NCBI GenBank assembly: GCA_022432975.1
Contig: CM039502.1
Coordinates: 11,801,803 to 11,865,802 of the forward strand
Direction: 5' to 3'
Length of the DNA stretch: 64,000 nt
Source: Begonia masoniana
Taxonomy: Eukaryota; Streptophyta; Magnoliopsida; Cucurbitales; Begoniaceae
Both the position numbers and the translations under genes were made by a program. Each line of letters begins with the position of its first letter. The first letter of the stretch is position 1. Under the pieces are notes generated by a model. That model saw nothing but the letters and a program-made list of their open reading frames with translations, did not search any database and was not told the origin of the DNA. Below are positions 24,107-41,978 of the stretch, in pieces.

Positions 24107-24952
24107 GAGTAATTATAGATTTGAATCTCGTACTATATACGTTTTTTAAATTCGGCCCATATACTAAAAAATAGGGCAAATCGAACCCTATACTTTGATT
24201 CTGTTATAGTTTTGACCTTCTATCAATAATTTCATTAAACCCTCATTAAAAAAACTAACAAACGATCTTGGATTCAGTTGAAATTTTTACCACATGTTCA
24301 CTACTTAATGAGAAGATAATTTGAAAATTTTCGTGATTTTTTAACACATGTACGATTTATTGAAATTTTATTTTAGTATTTTATAAAAATATTATAATAA
24401 ATCATAAAAATTTTAGAAAATCACGAAACTTTTTCTATTATCTACCAATGATAAGTTGAACATGTGGAAAAGTTTTCAAATAAATCAAATATTGTTTGGT
24501 ATTTTTTTAAAAATTAATTTATAAAGTAAAGAATAAATTGATATTAATTTAACAAAATACCAAAAAATATTATATTTATTTAAAACTTTTTTCAGATGTT
24601 CACCATATTATGGGTAGATAATAGAAAAATTTACGTAATTTGTTAAAACTTGTATGATTTATTATAATATTTTTAAAAAATACTAAAATAAAATTACAAT
24701 AAATCGTAGATGTGTTAAGAAATCACAGAAATTTTCAGATTATCTTCTCATTAAGTAATGAACATGTGGTAAAACTTTCAACTAAATCTACGATCGTTTG
24801 GTAGTTTTTCAATGAGGGTTTAATGAAATTGTTGATAGAAGGTCAAAACTGATAACAGAATCAAAGTACAGGGTTCAGTTTGCTGGTTTTTTTAATACAT
24901 TGTTCGAATTGAAAAAACGTGTATAGTACATGAGTTCAAATCGATAATTTTT
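24107..24952. mobile_element. MULE-type MITE with nested palindromes, copy 1
   Basis: It is bounded by a perfect 9-bp duplication, TAATAAAAA (24098-24106 and 24953-24961). The element is almost palindromic end to end: left ATTTGAATCTCGTACTATA pairs with the right end's complement, and each half contains a smaller hairpin around ACGATTTATT/AATAAATCGT. It has no coding capacity. The copy at 32950-33791 is the same family, and 38397-39312 shares its internal motifs. Confidence 0.85.
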
Positions 24953-24961
24953 TAATAAAAA

Positions 24962-26590
24962 ACAAATCTTAAACAATCATGGAAAAGATAATCCTCGTAC
25001 CATTAAACTCAAGTGGAGTGAAGCCGGTATACCCTAATACATTATGCACCCATTTCAAATACAGACGACTGTATTTTAATTGCGGTTGATCGGTCGACCG
25101 CGTGAAGTCGAAGTCGCTCGTTCTCGAGCGTATTTTGTACTTATTTCAAGTGCGAACGATTACATTTAAACAACTTACAACCGTAAATGATTGGATTGTT
25201 AACGTACCATAATTTTTAAAGTTTGTTTTGTTTAATAGTATAGTTTAAGATTGTTTTGTCGGTCAATACCATGATTTTTATCTATAATTATCCAAAAAAT
25301 AAATCTAAGAAGCGCTACCAAGAGCCAACAAAAGGTACAAGCGGACACTAAATTCCCGTTTTTCTAAACCCCGTCAGTGACGTCGTTTTGACCTTGCCAT
25401 GTGCATTTCGCTAAGCCACTCCCATGGCAACGAATTTCTCAACTCCTTACTCTGTTTCGATGGATAATTTTCCAACTTCGATTGGGTAAGATAATGCTCT
25501 GTCGTGCAATATTACGCGTTGGACCCCGTTAGGCTCGTTGAAATTGCCCTGGGATATTTCAGCCCAGTCTTACAATCCCTCGTTAATTATTTCATCGGAA
25601 TTTTGTTTTTCCCATTTTAACTATACCGCTGAAGCACTAACCCCCCATCACTTTTCTTCTCTACCCTCCAATTCATCGGACCCTGGTTTGTTTTCTTTTC
25701 TCTTGCAGTTCTTTGTGCCAAATCTGAGATGGGTATTTATCTTTTCGCTTGAAAGTTTGAGTATTCTAAACGTTATGATCAACCCATTTGATATAGTTTT
25801 TTGGGTTTTGATCAATCTCTTGTGACCAAGGAGGCTTATTCCCAAAATTTTATGATATTAGTTTTTACCGACTAGTGGATATCTTGATCGTGGGATGGTA
25901 TTTTTGGTCGGCTTGTTTAGAATTGCGTGAGAAGTACTAACAACATTTTCTTTTGTCGCCAATCACAATGTAACATTAGCATCTCCCTTCGTGGATTCAA
26001 TATTTTTTTCCTGATTTTGTTCTTTTGTTGACGACATTGGAATTCAAATGTATTTTTTGTTTTTGTTCCTTACCAAAGTCGTATTCTGTTTTCTTTTTTA
26101 TCATAGTAGGCTTACTTTTTCTGGCTTTGACATCCGAGAAATTGCTTTTTTTTTTTTTTTTGTGTTGTGTTTAAACTTAGTGTTGTAAATGTCACCTGAA
26201 TAGGTCGAATTTGGTTTAATAATTTTTAACGATTTGATTGGAATAATTTGATGTGTAGCATATTCCCCTCAAAACACTATGCACTTGTGAGCATTGTCTT
26301 GCAATCTCTACAATGTGATTGAATTAATTCAGCTGATTGATGCTTCCATAACTGTTATAGTAGTATTTTTTAGTATTTGACAACCATAAACTTTCTGTTT
26401 TTTTTTTTTTTAATTCTGCTAATGCTAGAATTTCAAAGCTGGTTATCTCTTTTTATAGTTGCATTTCTGCTATCTTGTTCAGGTTTTAATGGACATGTGA
26501 TCGAACAAACTGCTGAAGTAGCAATCATGGTTCAGAAATATGTTATCTCGTTTGCCATTTGGTCTGTGAGTGAAAGTTAGAGCGAGAAAA
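24962..26590. other. Upstream region and 5' leader of the TBC gene
   Basis: The sequence becomes CT-rich after about 25400, as expected of a leader with a possible 5'UTR intron (a poly-T-rich stretch at 26140-26410). The open frame at 25538-25825 has no recognisable protein content. Confidence 0.4.
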
Positions 26591-32731
<6,141 letters not shown>

Positions 32732-32949
32732 AGCCTCCTATGGTTTACACATCAAAGGAGATGAAGTCTGTCTGTAAATCGATGCACCAAATTTTTTAGC
32801 TTTTTTTTTTTTTTTGTTCATGTGAAGACCGATGGTGTATAGAAAATGTGCATTAGATTTTGAGTTAAATTTTGGAATTCGTGTTTGTGAATATTTTTTA
32901 TTTAATTTTATTTTTTTGTTCAACAAATTATAATTGCTTTTATTTTTTA

Positions 32950-33791
32950 GGGTAATATAAATTTGAATCCTGTATTATACATTTTTTTTCAATTTGCCCC
33001 ATATACTAAAAAAATCGACAAACCGAACCCTGTATTTTAATTCTGTTATCATTTTTTACTTTCTATTAACAATTTCACTAAATCCTCATTTAAAAATTAT
33101 CAAACGATCTTAGATTCAGTTGAAATTTATACCACATGTTTACTACTTAATGAAAAGATAATTTTAAAATTTTCGTGATTTTTTAACATATGTACGATTT
33201 ATTATAGTTTTATTTTCGTATTTTATAAAAATATTATAATAAATCAAACAAATTTTAAAAATTACGAATTTTTTTTTTATCTACCCATAATGTGGTGAAC
33301 ATGTAGAAAAAGTTCCAAATAAACCCAATATCTTTTGGTATTTGTTTAAATTAATCTCAGTTTCTTTTTTACTTTATAAATTATTTTTTTTTAAAATACC
33401 AAATGACATTTAATTTATTTGAAAAAAATTTCACATGTTCAACCTATTATGGGTAGATAATATAAAAACTTTCGTGATTTTCTAAAATTTGTATAATTTA
33501 TTATAATATTTTTATAAAATACTAAAATAAAATTACAATAAATCGTACATGTTTTACAAAATCACGAAAATTTTTAGATTATCTTTTCATTAAGTAATGA
33601 ACATGTGGTAAACATTTCAACTGAATCTAAGATCCTTTGGGAATTTTTTAAATGAGGGTTTAATGAAATTATTGATAGAAGATCAAAAATGATAACAGAA
33701 TCAAAGTACATGGTTCGGTTTGCTGTTTTTTTAGTACAGGGGGTGAATTGAAAAAAAGTGTATAGTACAGGGTTCAAATGGATAATTACCC
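32950..33791. mobile_element. MULE-type MITE with nested palindromes, copy 2
   Basis: It is bounded by a perfect 9-bp duplication, TATTTTTTA (32941-32949 and 33792-33800). The ends are GGGTAATATAAATTTGAATC and, inverted, GGGTAATTATCCATTTGAAC. It has the same structure and internal motifs as copy 1 at 24107-24952. It lies about 220 bp past the stop codon of the TBC gene and may fall in or near its 3' end. Confidence 0.88.
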
Positions 33792-33800
33792 TATTTTTTA

Positions 33801-34890
33801 TTACATTGTAAAAATGTAATTTTTAAAATTTGTTTTCATAATAATCTATGAGTGATTATAAAATTAATTTATTTTTTATTTTAATCCTTTAAATTTTAAA
33901 AAGCCACGTTTAACCATCTTATTTTCCCTCGTACTATTTTTATTTATTTTTTTCACTTTCTCTCTCGATTCTATTTATTTTAGGTAATTTAATATAATTT
34001 GTCAAACAAATAAAATTGAATAATCAATTTAAAAAATTAATTCATCAAACCGTTATTTTTTTTTTCATGACTCGTTATTTTTTAAACGCAGTTAACAATT
34101 ATTATTAACAAAGTTGTAGCTATATTGAACGAGCTCTTAGAGATGTTTTAATTCATCGACAACAACGGGTGAGTATTAATCAAAATTAGGCATGTCACCG
34201 TGACAACTTTTTCACCATAATGTCAATAAGAATCTTTAACATCCGAAACAATTGTGATGAACTTTAGAAATTTGATATTGGGGTGAATTTTCCGAGTTAA
34301 GGTCGGGTTGGGCTCGATGTTCGGGCATGAGTCAAGTTTTAATCGGATTCGGGTCATATATTTGACTCATGATTCCGTTTTTCACAATTTTTGACTTCCC
34401 AAAATTGTGAACCGAATTGTTATCGCAGTGTTTAGTCGTGTGAAAGTGAAATTGTTTGCTGTTCCTTTGATAGTTCGAACCGGACAGACCGCCTGGGTCA
34501 GTTAACCCGCGGGTTCGGATTGGTTCTGCTCTGCGCCTTCTGTTGCAGCCAGGGTGAGCATATAATCTGACGTCTTCGTTCGTCGGGAAATGGTAGTCTT
34601 TCCTTCAAACCTCCTCTTGCCCGCGTCTTAACTGAAGGCAGAGAAACCTCGAAAATCAACCAGAACATCAAGGTTTGGATTACTTCTTACTCCTCTGCTA
34701 CTTCCCCTCTTCCTGTCTCCGGCTTACTCGATCTGCTCTTGCTAGTTTGATTTCACATTCCGTACATTCATGGTGTTTCTTGTTTGGAGCCTTTGGAGCT
34801 ATGATTTGGTAACTTTCTGGTCACCGAACTCTATTTTTTGATAGGTATTAGATTGGGAAATTAGGGTTGGATTGTCTCCGTGAGAGGATT
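33801..34890. other. Intergenic region and 5' leader of the PPR gene
   Basis: AT-rich DNA to about 34300, then a GC-richer stretch with GGTTCG-like motifs (34460-34530), then the CT-rich leader of the PPR gene. No gene frame is seen. Confidence 0.45.
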
Positions 34891-36672
34891 ATGTCTGGCT
34901 TAGCCTCTTTAAGCTGTGAAACGAACCTGGCGATTCAAAGTGTTTACGCGATTGCCGTAAAGGGTCATTGGAAAAACCTATTAAATCCAAAGGTTGATTG
35001 TAGTTTATCCTCAACAACAATTCACCAGCTACTTATTTTTCTCTCTCTCTATAATTATGGTCCTTCACGTTCTTGGACTTTTTTCCGGTGGGTAGAGTCG
35101 GTTCCTAACTATAAGCATTCCTTGCAATCCTCTTGGACAATGATTCACATTCTCACAAAGCATGAACACTATAAAACTGCGCGAGACTTGCTTGAAAAGA
35201 TTTCACGGAAGGATTTTTTATCATCTCCATCAGTTTTGAGTGCTTTAGTCAGCACCCACAATGACCCAGATGTGAATTCCCATGTTTTGAGCTGGCTTAT
35301 TATATTTTATGCAAAATCGAAAATGACTGAAGAGGCTCTTCAGGTGTTTGAGCATATGAGGCTATGTAAACTTAAACCTCACTTACATGCTTGTACTGTG
35401 GTTTTGAATTCGCTAGCGAAGGAAAGATTGACTAGTATGGTATGGAAAGTATTTAAAAAAATGACTCGAATTGGGATAGTTCCTAATCTTCACATATATA
35501 ACGTTTTGATTCATGCTTGTTGCAAATCTGGGGATGTAGAAAAAGCTGAAAAACTGTTGAGTGAAATGGAATTGAACTCTTTTCTGCCTGATCTTTTCAC
35601 GTACAACACCCTGATCTCATTGTATAGCAAAAAAGGAATGCATTATGAAGCTTTCTGTGTTCAAGATAGAATGGAAAGAGGAGGCGTGAGCCCTGACATA
35701 GTCACATATAATTCGCTTATTTATGGGCTATGTAGAGAAGGTAAGATGAGGGAGGCTGTGAGGCTTTTTCGTGAAATTAAAGGAGATATGGTTAATCATG
35801 TCACATACTCCACACTTATTGATGGCTACTGTAGAGTCAATGATCTTGACGAAGCTCTAAGATTACAAGAGGTGATGGAGGCTAGAGGCTTAAGCCCAGG
35901 AGTTGTTACTTATAATTCAATTCTTCGCAAGTTGTGTGAAGAGGGAAGGATTAGGGATGCGAATAAACTCTTGAATGAGATGGGAGAAAGGAAGGTGGAG
36001 CCTGATAATATCACTTGTAATACATTAATTAATGCTTATTGCAAGATTGGAGATATGATCTCTGCATCAAAAGTGAAGATCAAAATGTTAGATGCTGGTC
36101 TGAAGCTAGATAGCTTTACGTACAAGGCATTGATTCATGGATTTTGTAAGATAAGAGAGATAAAAAATGCGAAAGAGCTCTTACGTCATATGCTCGATGC
36201 AGGGTATGCTCCTGGTTATTGTACTTACTCATGGCTTGTTGATGCTTACTGTGATCAGGAAAACGGAGACTCCATTATAGTTGTCCTCGAGGAATTTCTA
36301 AGGAGTGGTACTTGTGTCGAAGTTTCCATTTGCAGGGCTTTCATTAGAAGATTATGTAAGAGAGGAAAGATTGATTTAGCTGAGAAAATATTTAAAACGA
36401 TGCATGAGAAAGGCATAGTAGGAGATAGTGTTGTATACATCAGTCTAGCATATGCATATTGGAGAGGAGGAAAGTGCAGTGCTGCTTCGGAGATGCTAAA
36501 CGAAATGGTTAATCGAAGGTTTATGGTAAATCTCAAGCTCTACCGATGTATCAATGCTTCTTATGGGGATGATAAGATGGTTTTAAGTCTTTTTTGGGAC
36601 CATTTAGTTGGAAGAGGCCTAATGTTTAAAAGCATTACAAAAGAGATCCAGCAAATGAAGCCACTTTCATGA
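34891..36672 (+). CDS. P-class pentatricopeptide repeat protein, intronless, 593 aa
   Basis: A single frame from ATG 34891 to TGA 36672. The upstream in-frame codon at 34867 is TTG and is not a plant start, so the ATG at 34891 (MSGLASLSCETN) is chosen. After about 130 residues come a dozen or so 35-residue PPR motifs of the P type, visible as NVLIHACCKSGDVEKAEKLL, TYNSLIYGLCREGKMREAVRL, TYSTLIDGYCRVNDLDEALR and TCNTLINAYCKIGDMISASK. There is no DYW or E extension, so an RNA-editing deaminase role is not indicated. P-class PPR proteins bind organellar RNA one base per repeat and affect its stability, splicing or translation. The N-terminus is compatible with organelle import but not decisive. 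From memory the nearest Arabidopsis gene is At5g38730. Lack of introns is usual for the family. Confidence 0.95.
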   Translation: MSGLASLSCETNLAIQSVYAIAVKGHWKNLLNPKVDCSLSSTTIHQLLIFLSLYNYGPSRSWTFFRWVESVPNYKHSLQSSWTMIHILTKHEHYKTARDLLEKISRKDFLSSPSVLSALVSTHNDPDVNSHVLSWLIIFYAKSKMTEEALQVFEHMRLCKLKPHLHACTVVLNSLAKERLTSMVWKVFKKMTRIGIVPNLHIYNVLIHACCKSGDVEKAEKLLSEMELNSFLPDLFTYNTLISLYSKKGMHYEAFCVQDRMERGGVSPDIVTYNSLIYGLCREGKMREAVRLFREIKGDMVNHVTYSTLIDGYCRVNDLDEALRLQEVMEARGLSPGVVTYNSILRKLCEEGRIRDANKLLNEMGERKVEPDNITCNTLINAYCKIGDMISASKVKIKMLDAGLKLDSFTYKALIHGFCKIREIKNAKELLRHMLDAGYAPGYCTYSWLVDAYCDQENGDSIIVVLEEFLRSGTCVEVSICRAFIRRLCKRGKIDLAEKIFKTMHEKGIVGDSVVYISLAYAYWRGGKCSAASEMLNEMVNRRFMVNLKLYRCINASYGDDKMVLSLFWDHLVGRGLMFKSITKEIQQMKPLS

Positions 36673-37613
36673 TTTAAACTGGCTGTTAGAATCTACTTGC
36701 ATCTACTTTGTCTGAGAAAGTAAAACACCGACCAAAGATCTCTCTTCGAGGCGCACAAGAAAAGAAACCGTCGAGTTACCTCTTTGAAGTAGCTAGATTT
36801 TAACCTTTTTTCAGGATATACAAGCAAAATGAGTCCCAAATGAAAATTGCCCTTTTGAGTGTAACTTTCCGACAAAGTCACGGAGCCGACCTGAGGTTTG
36901 TTCTGACAAGTGGAAATTTACCCATTGAAGCTTAACCTTAGATGACGACACTTGTGTGTTTATGCAGTGCTATTAAATCACATTCAACCCCACATCGGAT
37001 TGGAAATGAGGTAATGATATACTGGTATTTAATTTATAAGCGTGACATGCATTCACTCGTTATGATAAAGTATGTTCATGCATTCTTATATTTTCTAGCT
37101 GTCACATTTTTTGAGGAATCAAATGATAGGGAAGTTTATTAAAGATGCAATGCCTTCTATTGTCTGAAGCTTTCAATTTTATTCAGTTGGGTTTCATCAG
37201 ATTCTTTCCTAGCTCACCACATTTGGTTGTTATACTCAAAGTCCTGAAATCCTCAGATTTATCAACACTAAACTAGTCTGTATTGATCTTCCATTAGAAC
37301 ACATGATTTGTTTATATATAAATGCTGTCTTGGGTCGGATTGACCTGTGTTTTGTCAGTTTCAAATTGGGGTAAGATTGATTGGTCTACATTAGATAGTG
37401 GGATACTTATATTATTACTGCTGGATTGAGTATTGACGTGATAGATTTGCTGTAAGCAGATGAATCTACCATTTTTAAAGCAGGAATGAGAATCTGCCAT
37501 TTTTCTGCAGACGGAAGAAGTTGTTCAAGAGCTAGAACCCTGTGGAAGATGCGAAACTCGAAAGATTCAGTGGAAGAGGAAGAAATTCAACTCAAGAAAA
37601 ATGTTATTTCCAG
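36673..37613. other. Region downstream of the PPR gene, no gene seen
   Basis: AT-rich 3' flank with no supported frame. The short frames here match no known protein pattern. Confidence 0.5.
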
Positions 37614-37995
37614 TAGGGGTGGAAATTGGTTCCGTTAAAACTGAAAACTGAACCGAAAATGTCGGTGCGGTTCGGTTTCAATTTCAGAAAAACTAATTTT
37701 GAAACCGAACCGAACCGAATTTATAATATTTATATAATTTTATTTTGAAAATCACGAATTATAGAACTAAACTGGTTAAAACCGACCAAAATTGTGTCTG
37801 AACATGCAAAATCGACACAAAATCGAGTTTAAATTGAAAAAAAAAAGAGAAATTTAAATCAAACTTAAAACAAATCGAGCAAAACCAAAAACATTTGTTC
37901 TATTTAGATTTGGTTCTGAAGGAAGATCGGTTCAGTTTCAGTTTCAGTTTCAGTTGGAAGTAAAACCGAATTGAAACAAACCAATTCCACCCTTA
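37614..37995. mobile_element. hAT-like MITE, 382 bp
   Basis: The ends are TAGGGGTGGAAATTGG and, inverted, TAAGGGTGGAATTGG, with AACCGAACCG-type arms inside. Flanks ATTTCCAG (37606-37613) and ATTTTCAA (37996-38003) agree at six of eight positions, fitting an aged hAT target duplication. Confidence 0.75.
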
Positions 37996-38396
37996 ATTTT
38001 CAAGTAGATCATAATGTTACATTAATCAAGCCAATTTAAAAGTTTTCAATTAGATCTGACCTAGAGTACTGGGCTTGGTTAGTTCCGTCTATTATTATTT
38101 TTTAATTTTTTTTAACGTGACAAATATTGATTGATATAATTAAATTACTAATTGCACATAACACTTATTGACAAGTCAAAAAATAAAAATAAAGAACAAC
38201 GAATTTAGGAGAAACATCAAAGAAGATCAAAGTGAAGGAAAAATAATGGGAACAATATTTAAGCTCTATTTATTCAAGTTAAAACAAAATAAATACAAAT
38301 TAATTAATTATTAAGGAATGAAAAATAAACTTTAATTAATAATAAAAATACAAAAGAAAATACAAAAAATGATATATAAATTAACTAATAAAATTT

Positions 38397-39312
38397 AAAA
38401 AAAAAACCTTAAAAATTACTGTTCAACGAAAAAAACCTCAAAGTTTCGGAAATAGGCATTCTAAACCTTTTAGTCCGGACTGGGTACTGGCCTGCACAGA
38501 GAGGCCGGCCTGTCCAATTCCTTTTTTTTTTGTTAATTGACAAATTGATTTTAAAAAAATATCAAACGATATTTAATTTATTTGAAATTTTTACCACATC
38601 TTAATCACATTGTGAGAAGATAGTGTGAATATTTTCGGGATTTTATAACACTTGTACGATTTATTATAAGTTTAGTTAATTATTTTATAAAACAATTATA
38701 ATAAATCGTACAAGTGTTAGAAAATCACGAAAATTCTCCAATTATCTTCTCATTAGGTGGTGAGCATGTAGTAAAAATTTCAACTAAATTAAATAACATT
38801 TGGTATTTTTTTAATTTTATAAATTAATTTTAAAAAAATATCAAACGATATTCAATTTATTGAATTAATTTTAAACAAATAACAAACGTTATTCAATTTA
38901 TTTGAAATTTTTACTACATGCTCACCACATCATGAGAAGATAATTAGAGAATTTTCGTGATTTTCTAACACTTGTACGATTTATTATAAGTTTTGTATAA
39001 AATAATTAACTAAAATTATAATAAATCGTACAATTGTTATAAAACCACGAAATGTTTTACACTATCTTCCCACAATGTGATAAACATGTGGTAAAAATTG
39101 CAAATAAATTAAATATCGTTTGATATTTTTTTAAAATCAATTTGTCATTTTGCGAAAAAAAAAAAGGGAGAGGCCGGCTTGTCCAATTGGACAGGCTGGC
39201 CTCTCTGTGCAGGCCGGTACCTAATCCGGACTAAAAGGTTTAGAATGCTTATTTCCGAAACTTTGAGGTTTTTTTCGTTGAACAGTAACTTTTAAGGTTT
39301 TTTTTTTTAAAA
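38397..39312. mobile_element. Highly palindromic element, about 0.9 kb, upstream of RPL7A
   Basis: The two halves are inverted copies. Left ACTGTTCAACGAAAAAAACC (38418) pairs with its complement at about 39270-39290, and AGAGAGGCCGGCCTGTCCAA pairs with the right arm near 39170-39210. Each half contains a smaller hairpin around ACGATTTATTATAAGTTT. Internal motifs match the MITEs at 24107 and 32950, but the termini differ. Exact ends are blurred by poly-A/poly-T and no target duplication could be set. It ends about 90 bp before the RPL7A TATA box. Confidence 0.75.
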
Positions 39313-39402
39313 AAAACCCTAATAAATATTAGAGTAATTAAATATTAAATAAAAGTTTAATTCTTTATTTTAAAAATGTGAGTTATTTACTCCAATTGGC
39401 GC

Positions 39403-39415
39403 TATATAAACCCTA
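39403..39415 (+). promoter_or_regulatory. TATA box and telo-box of RPL7A
   Basis: TATATAAA (39403-39410) overlaps AAACCCTA (39408-39415). The telo-box motif AAACCCTA is common in promoters of plant ribosomal protein genes and is linked with high expression in dividing cells. The ATG is about 85 bp downstream. Confidence 0.6.
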
Positions 39416-39493
39416 GCCGCCGTTGGTATACCTTTGCTTGCCATTGCTAGGGTTTTCGCAGAGGCCATCGTCCTTCACCGTAGTTCGCAAAAA

Positions 39494-41553
39494 ATGGTGC
39501 AATTTTCACCCTCTATCCCCACGCTCTAGTCATGTTGAGCTGTAATCTTGATGAATTATTGTAGTAAATTGAGTTTTGCGTTCTTTCTCGTGTATTGATG
39601 TCTTTTTGCTCGGTTTTACTTGAAAGATTAGTTTCAGTTCTGAAGAATATTTAATTGATTGTGATCTCATATCTTTTGCATTACAAGTGCTACTGATATT
39701 ATGTTCATTACGAATCTCAATTTGGCTTAGTTCTGTGTATGATTGTTCATTTTTCTTGGTCTCAATAGGCCCCTAAGAAGGCAGGTGGAAAACCTCCAGT
39801 AGCAGCTAAGAAGAAGCCGGTAAATTATTTAACTTTTTGGATTGTCGAAAGCTTGCCTTTTGGTTTCCTCCTTTTTCTTTTGCGTTAGAGGGTTACATCT
39901 GTGGTTTTTTTAATTTTGGTTTGCAGGAGAAGGTGGTGAATCCATTGTTTGAGAAGCGTCCAAAGCAGTTTGGAATCGGTGGGGCATTGCCACCAAAGAG
40001 GGATCTAACCCGATTTGTGAAATGGCCAAAGGCAGTTCAAATTCAGAGAAAGAAAAGGATTCTCAAGCAAAGATTGAAGGTCCCTCCAGCTTTAAATCAG
40101 TTTACCAAGACTCTTGACAAGAATCTTGGTGAGAAAAACCATAATTTCTGTTATTGTTTGATTTTTTTTTTTTTTCCTGATTGAATGCATTGGCTAATGG
40201 CGTGTTCTGAGAATATTTTTTATATAAGAAAGTATATTTCTTGCGACATGTGCATTCTTATAGAAGTGCTCATGATGTAAGTTCATTTGGGAGGTGAAGG
40301 ATGTTGTTGTAGGAAGGCGTGTCTATTTTATTTTATTTTTTAATTCATATTGTCACATTTTAATATTTGAATTTGGGTGGTATTAGTTGAGATTTTACTG
40401 TCCATGTTTTGTTTTCACTTCTTATCTAGGATTCAAACATACGTTACCATTGATATTTTCTGTTTGTTTGGTGATTCAATTTGAAAGTAGATCTAGCCTT
40501 TACAGCTGATATAGTGAGATTGTACTGTATCCGTTGTATTATTGCTCCAGATTATTTGTTAATTGCAATGTGACTTTATCTTTGAAAATGTACAGCTACA
40601 AACTTGATGAAGATGCTTCTCAAGTATAGGCCCGAGGACAAAGCTCAAAAGAAAGAGCGTCTTCTTAAGAGAGCTCAGGAAGAGGCTGAGGGCAAACCAC
40701 ATGATGCTAAAAAACCCATTGTTGTCAAATATGGTTTAAACCATGTGACCTACCTTATTGAGCAGGTCTTATTGCCTACAGTGCTGATATTCTTTAGTTG
40801 AATAAGTTTTATGCTGTAACAATTCTTACAAGTTGCAACCTTCTTTTTGCAGAGCAAAGCTCAGCTGGTAGTAATTGCACATGATGTTGACCCAATAGAG
40901 TTGGTTGTCTGGCTCCCAGCATTGTGCAGGAAGATGGAAATTCCATACTGCATTGTAAAGGGAAAGGCACGCTTAGGAACGGTAATTATTATCAATGCAT
41001 GTTTTCGTGGTTATCTTGTCCTTGTTTATGGGTTAGTTTTGATAATAATTTTTACACGACAGATTGTTCATAAGAAAACTGCATCAGTTCTGTGCTTGAC
41101 CACTGTCAAGAATGAGGATAAGATGGAGTTTAGCAGGATTCTCGAAGCAATCAAGGTAGGTTGCACTAAATTGTCACTGGTGACACCTTTGCGTGACGCC
41201 ACTCATTATATCTATAATTTATCTTAATTATGAGACCAAGATTACATGTTAATCTACGCAATGTGTTAAGATTATAACGTAGAATTAAAGGGTAAATATA
41301 ATATTATTTTTATTTATGTATAAGAGAATATGAAACCAAGAGTAACTCATTAATTTGAGTGCCTCTTAACATTAGTCTTTTCGAATTGTGGGTCTACTAT
41401 TGATAATTTTTCTCAATGCAGGCAAACTTCAATGATAAGTACGACGAAAACCGGAAAAAGTGGGGAGGTGGGATCATGGGTTCCAAGTCACAAGCCAAAA
41501 CCAAGGCAAAAGAGAAGCTTCTCGCCAAGGAAGCTGCTCAGAGGATGTCTTAG
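39494..41553 (+). CDS. RPL7A: Cytosolic 60S ribosomal protein eL8 (RPL7a), 7 exons, 259 aa
   Basis: Exons: 39494-39496 (ATG only), 39769-39819, 39927-40128, 40596-40765, 40853-40981, 41063-41155 and 41422-41553; all GT-AG, total 260 codons including the stop. The protein reads [18 protein letters not shown] and then the eukaryotic eL8 body. The L7Ae/L30e RNA-binding domain covers about residues 115-220 ([40 protein letters not shown]). eL8 is a structural protein of the large ribosomal subunit that binds kink-turn rRNA. Length and sequence are what the family expects. The first intron directly after the ATG is a familiar plant ribosomal-protein pattern. It appears intact and functional. The TATA/telo-box promoter supports this. 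Confidence 0.97.
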
Positions 41554-41978
41554 GAGCCAGTATGATTCGCACCTTTTATTATGAACGATTTAATTACTTG
41601 GGACAGATTGGTGCTTCGATTTTATTTAACATTAGCTTCACAAACTTTGTTCTTTAGTGCTGTTTATGTTGGGTGTCGGAATGCTGTTCTTAATTTTCTT
41701 AAAACTCGTGGAATCTTATGGTGGGATTAAACATGAACTGTGGGTTGGTCTATGAATGGATTCCAGATTCAGTACGAGCATTCGTTCTATTTATTTGTCA
41801 GTTTATGTAATTTATTTATTATTACTGGGTTAAACTATTCCAAAACAATGAGATGAATATGGGCCTGGGTCTAATGGGCCTCTATTTCTTTGGCCCATAT
41901 GCACCTTTTCCTAAAGCTCACCTTATTTCTGAGCCGCAGCAAATGACTGAAAGTCTGTATCTCGTCAGCTCGTTGTCT

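Noticed and set aside
34867..34890. Eight-codon upstream extension of the PPR protein
   Set aside because: It would start at TTG. The first ATG is at 34891 and fits the family N-terminus.
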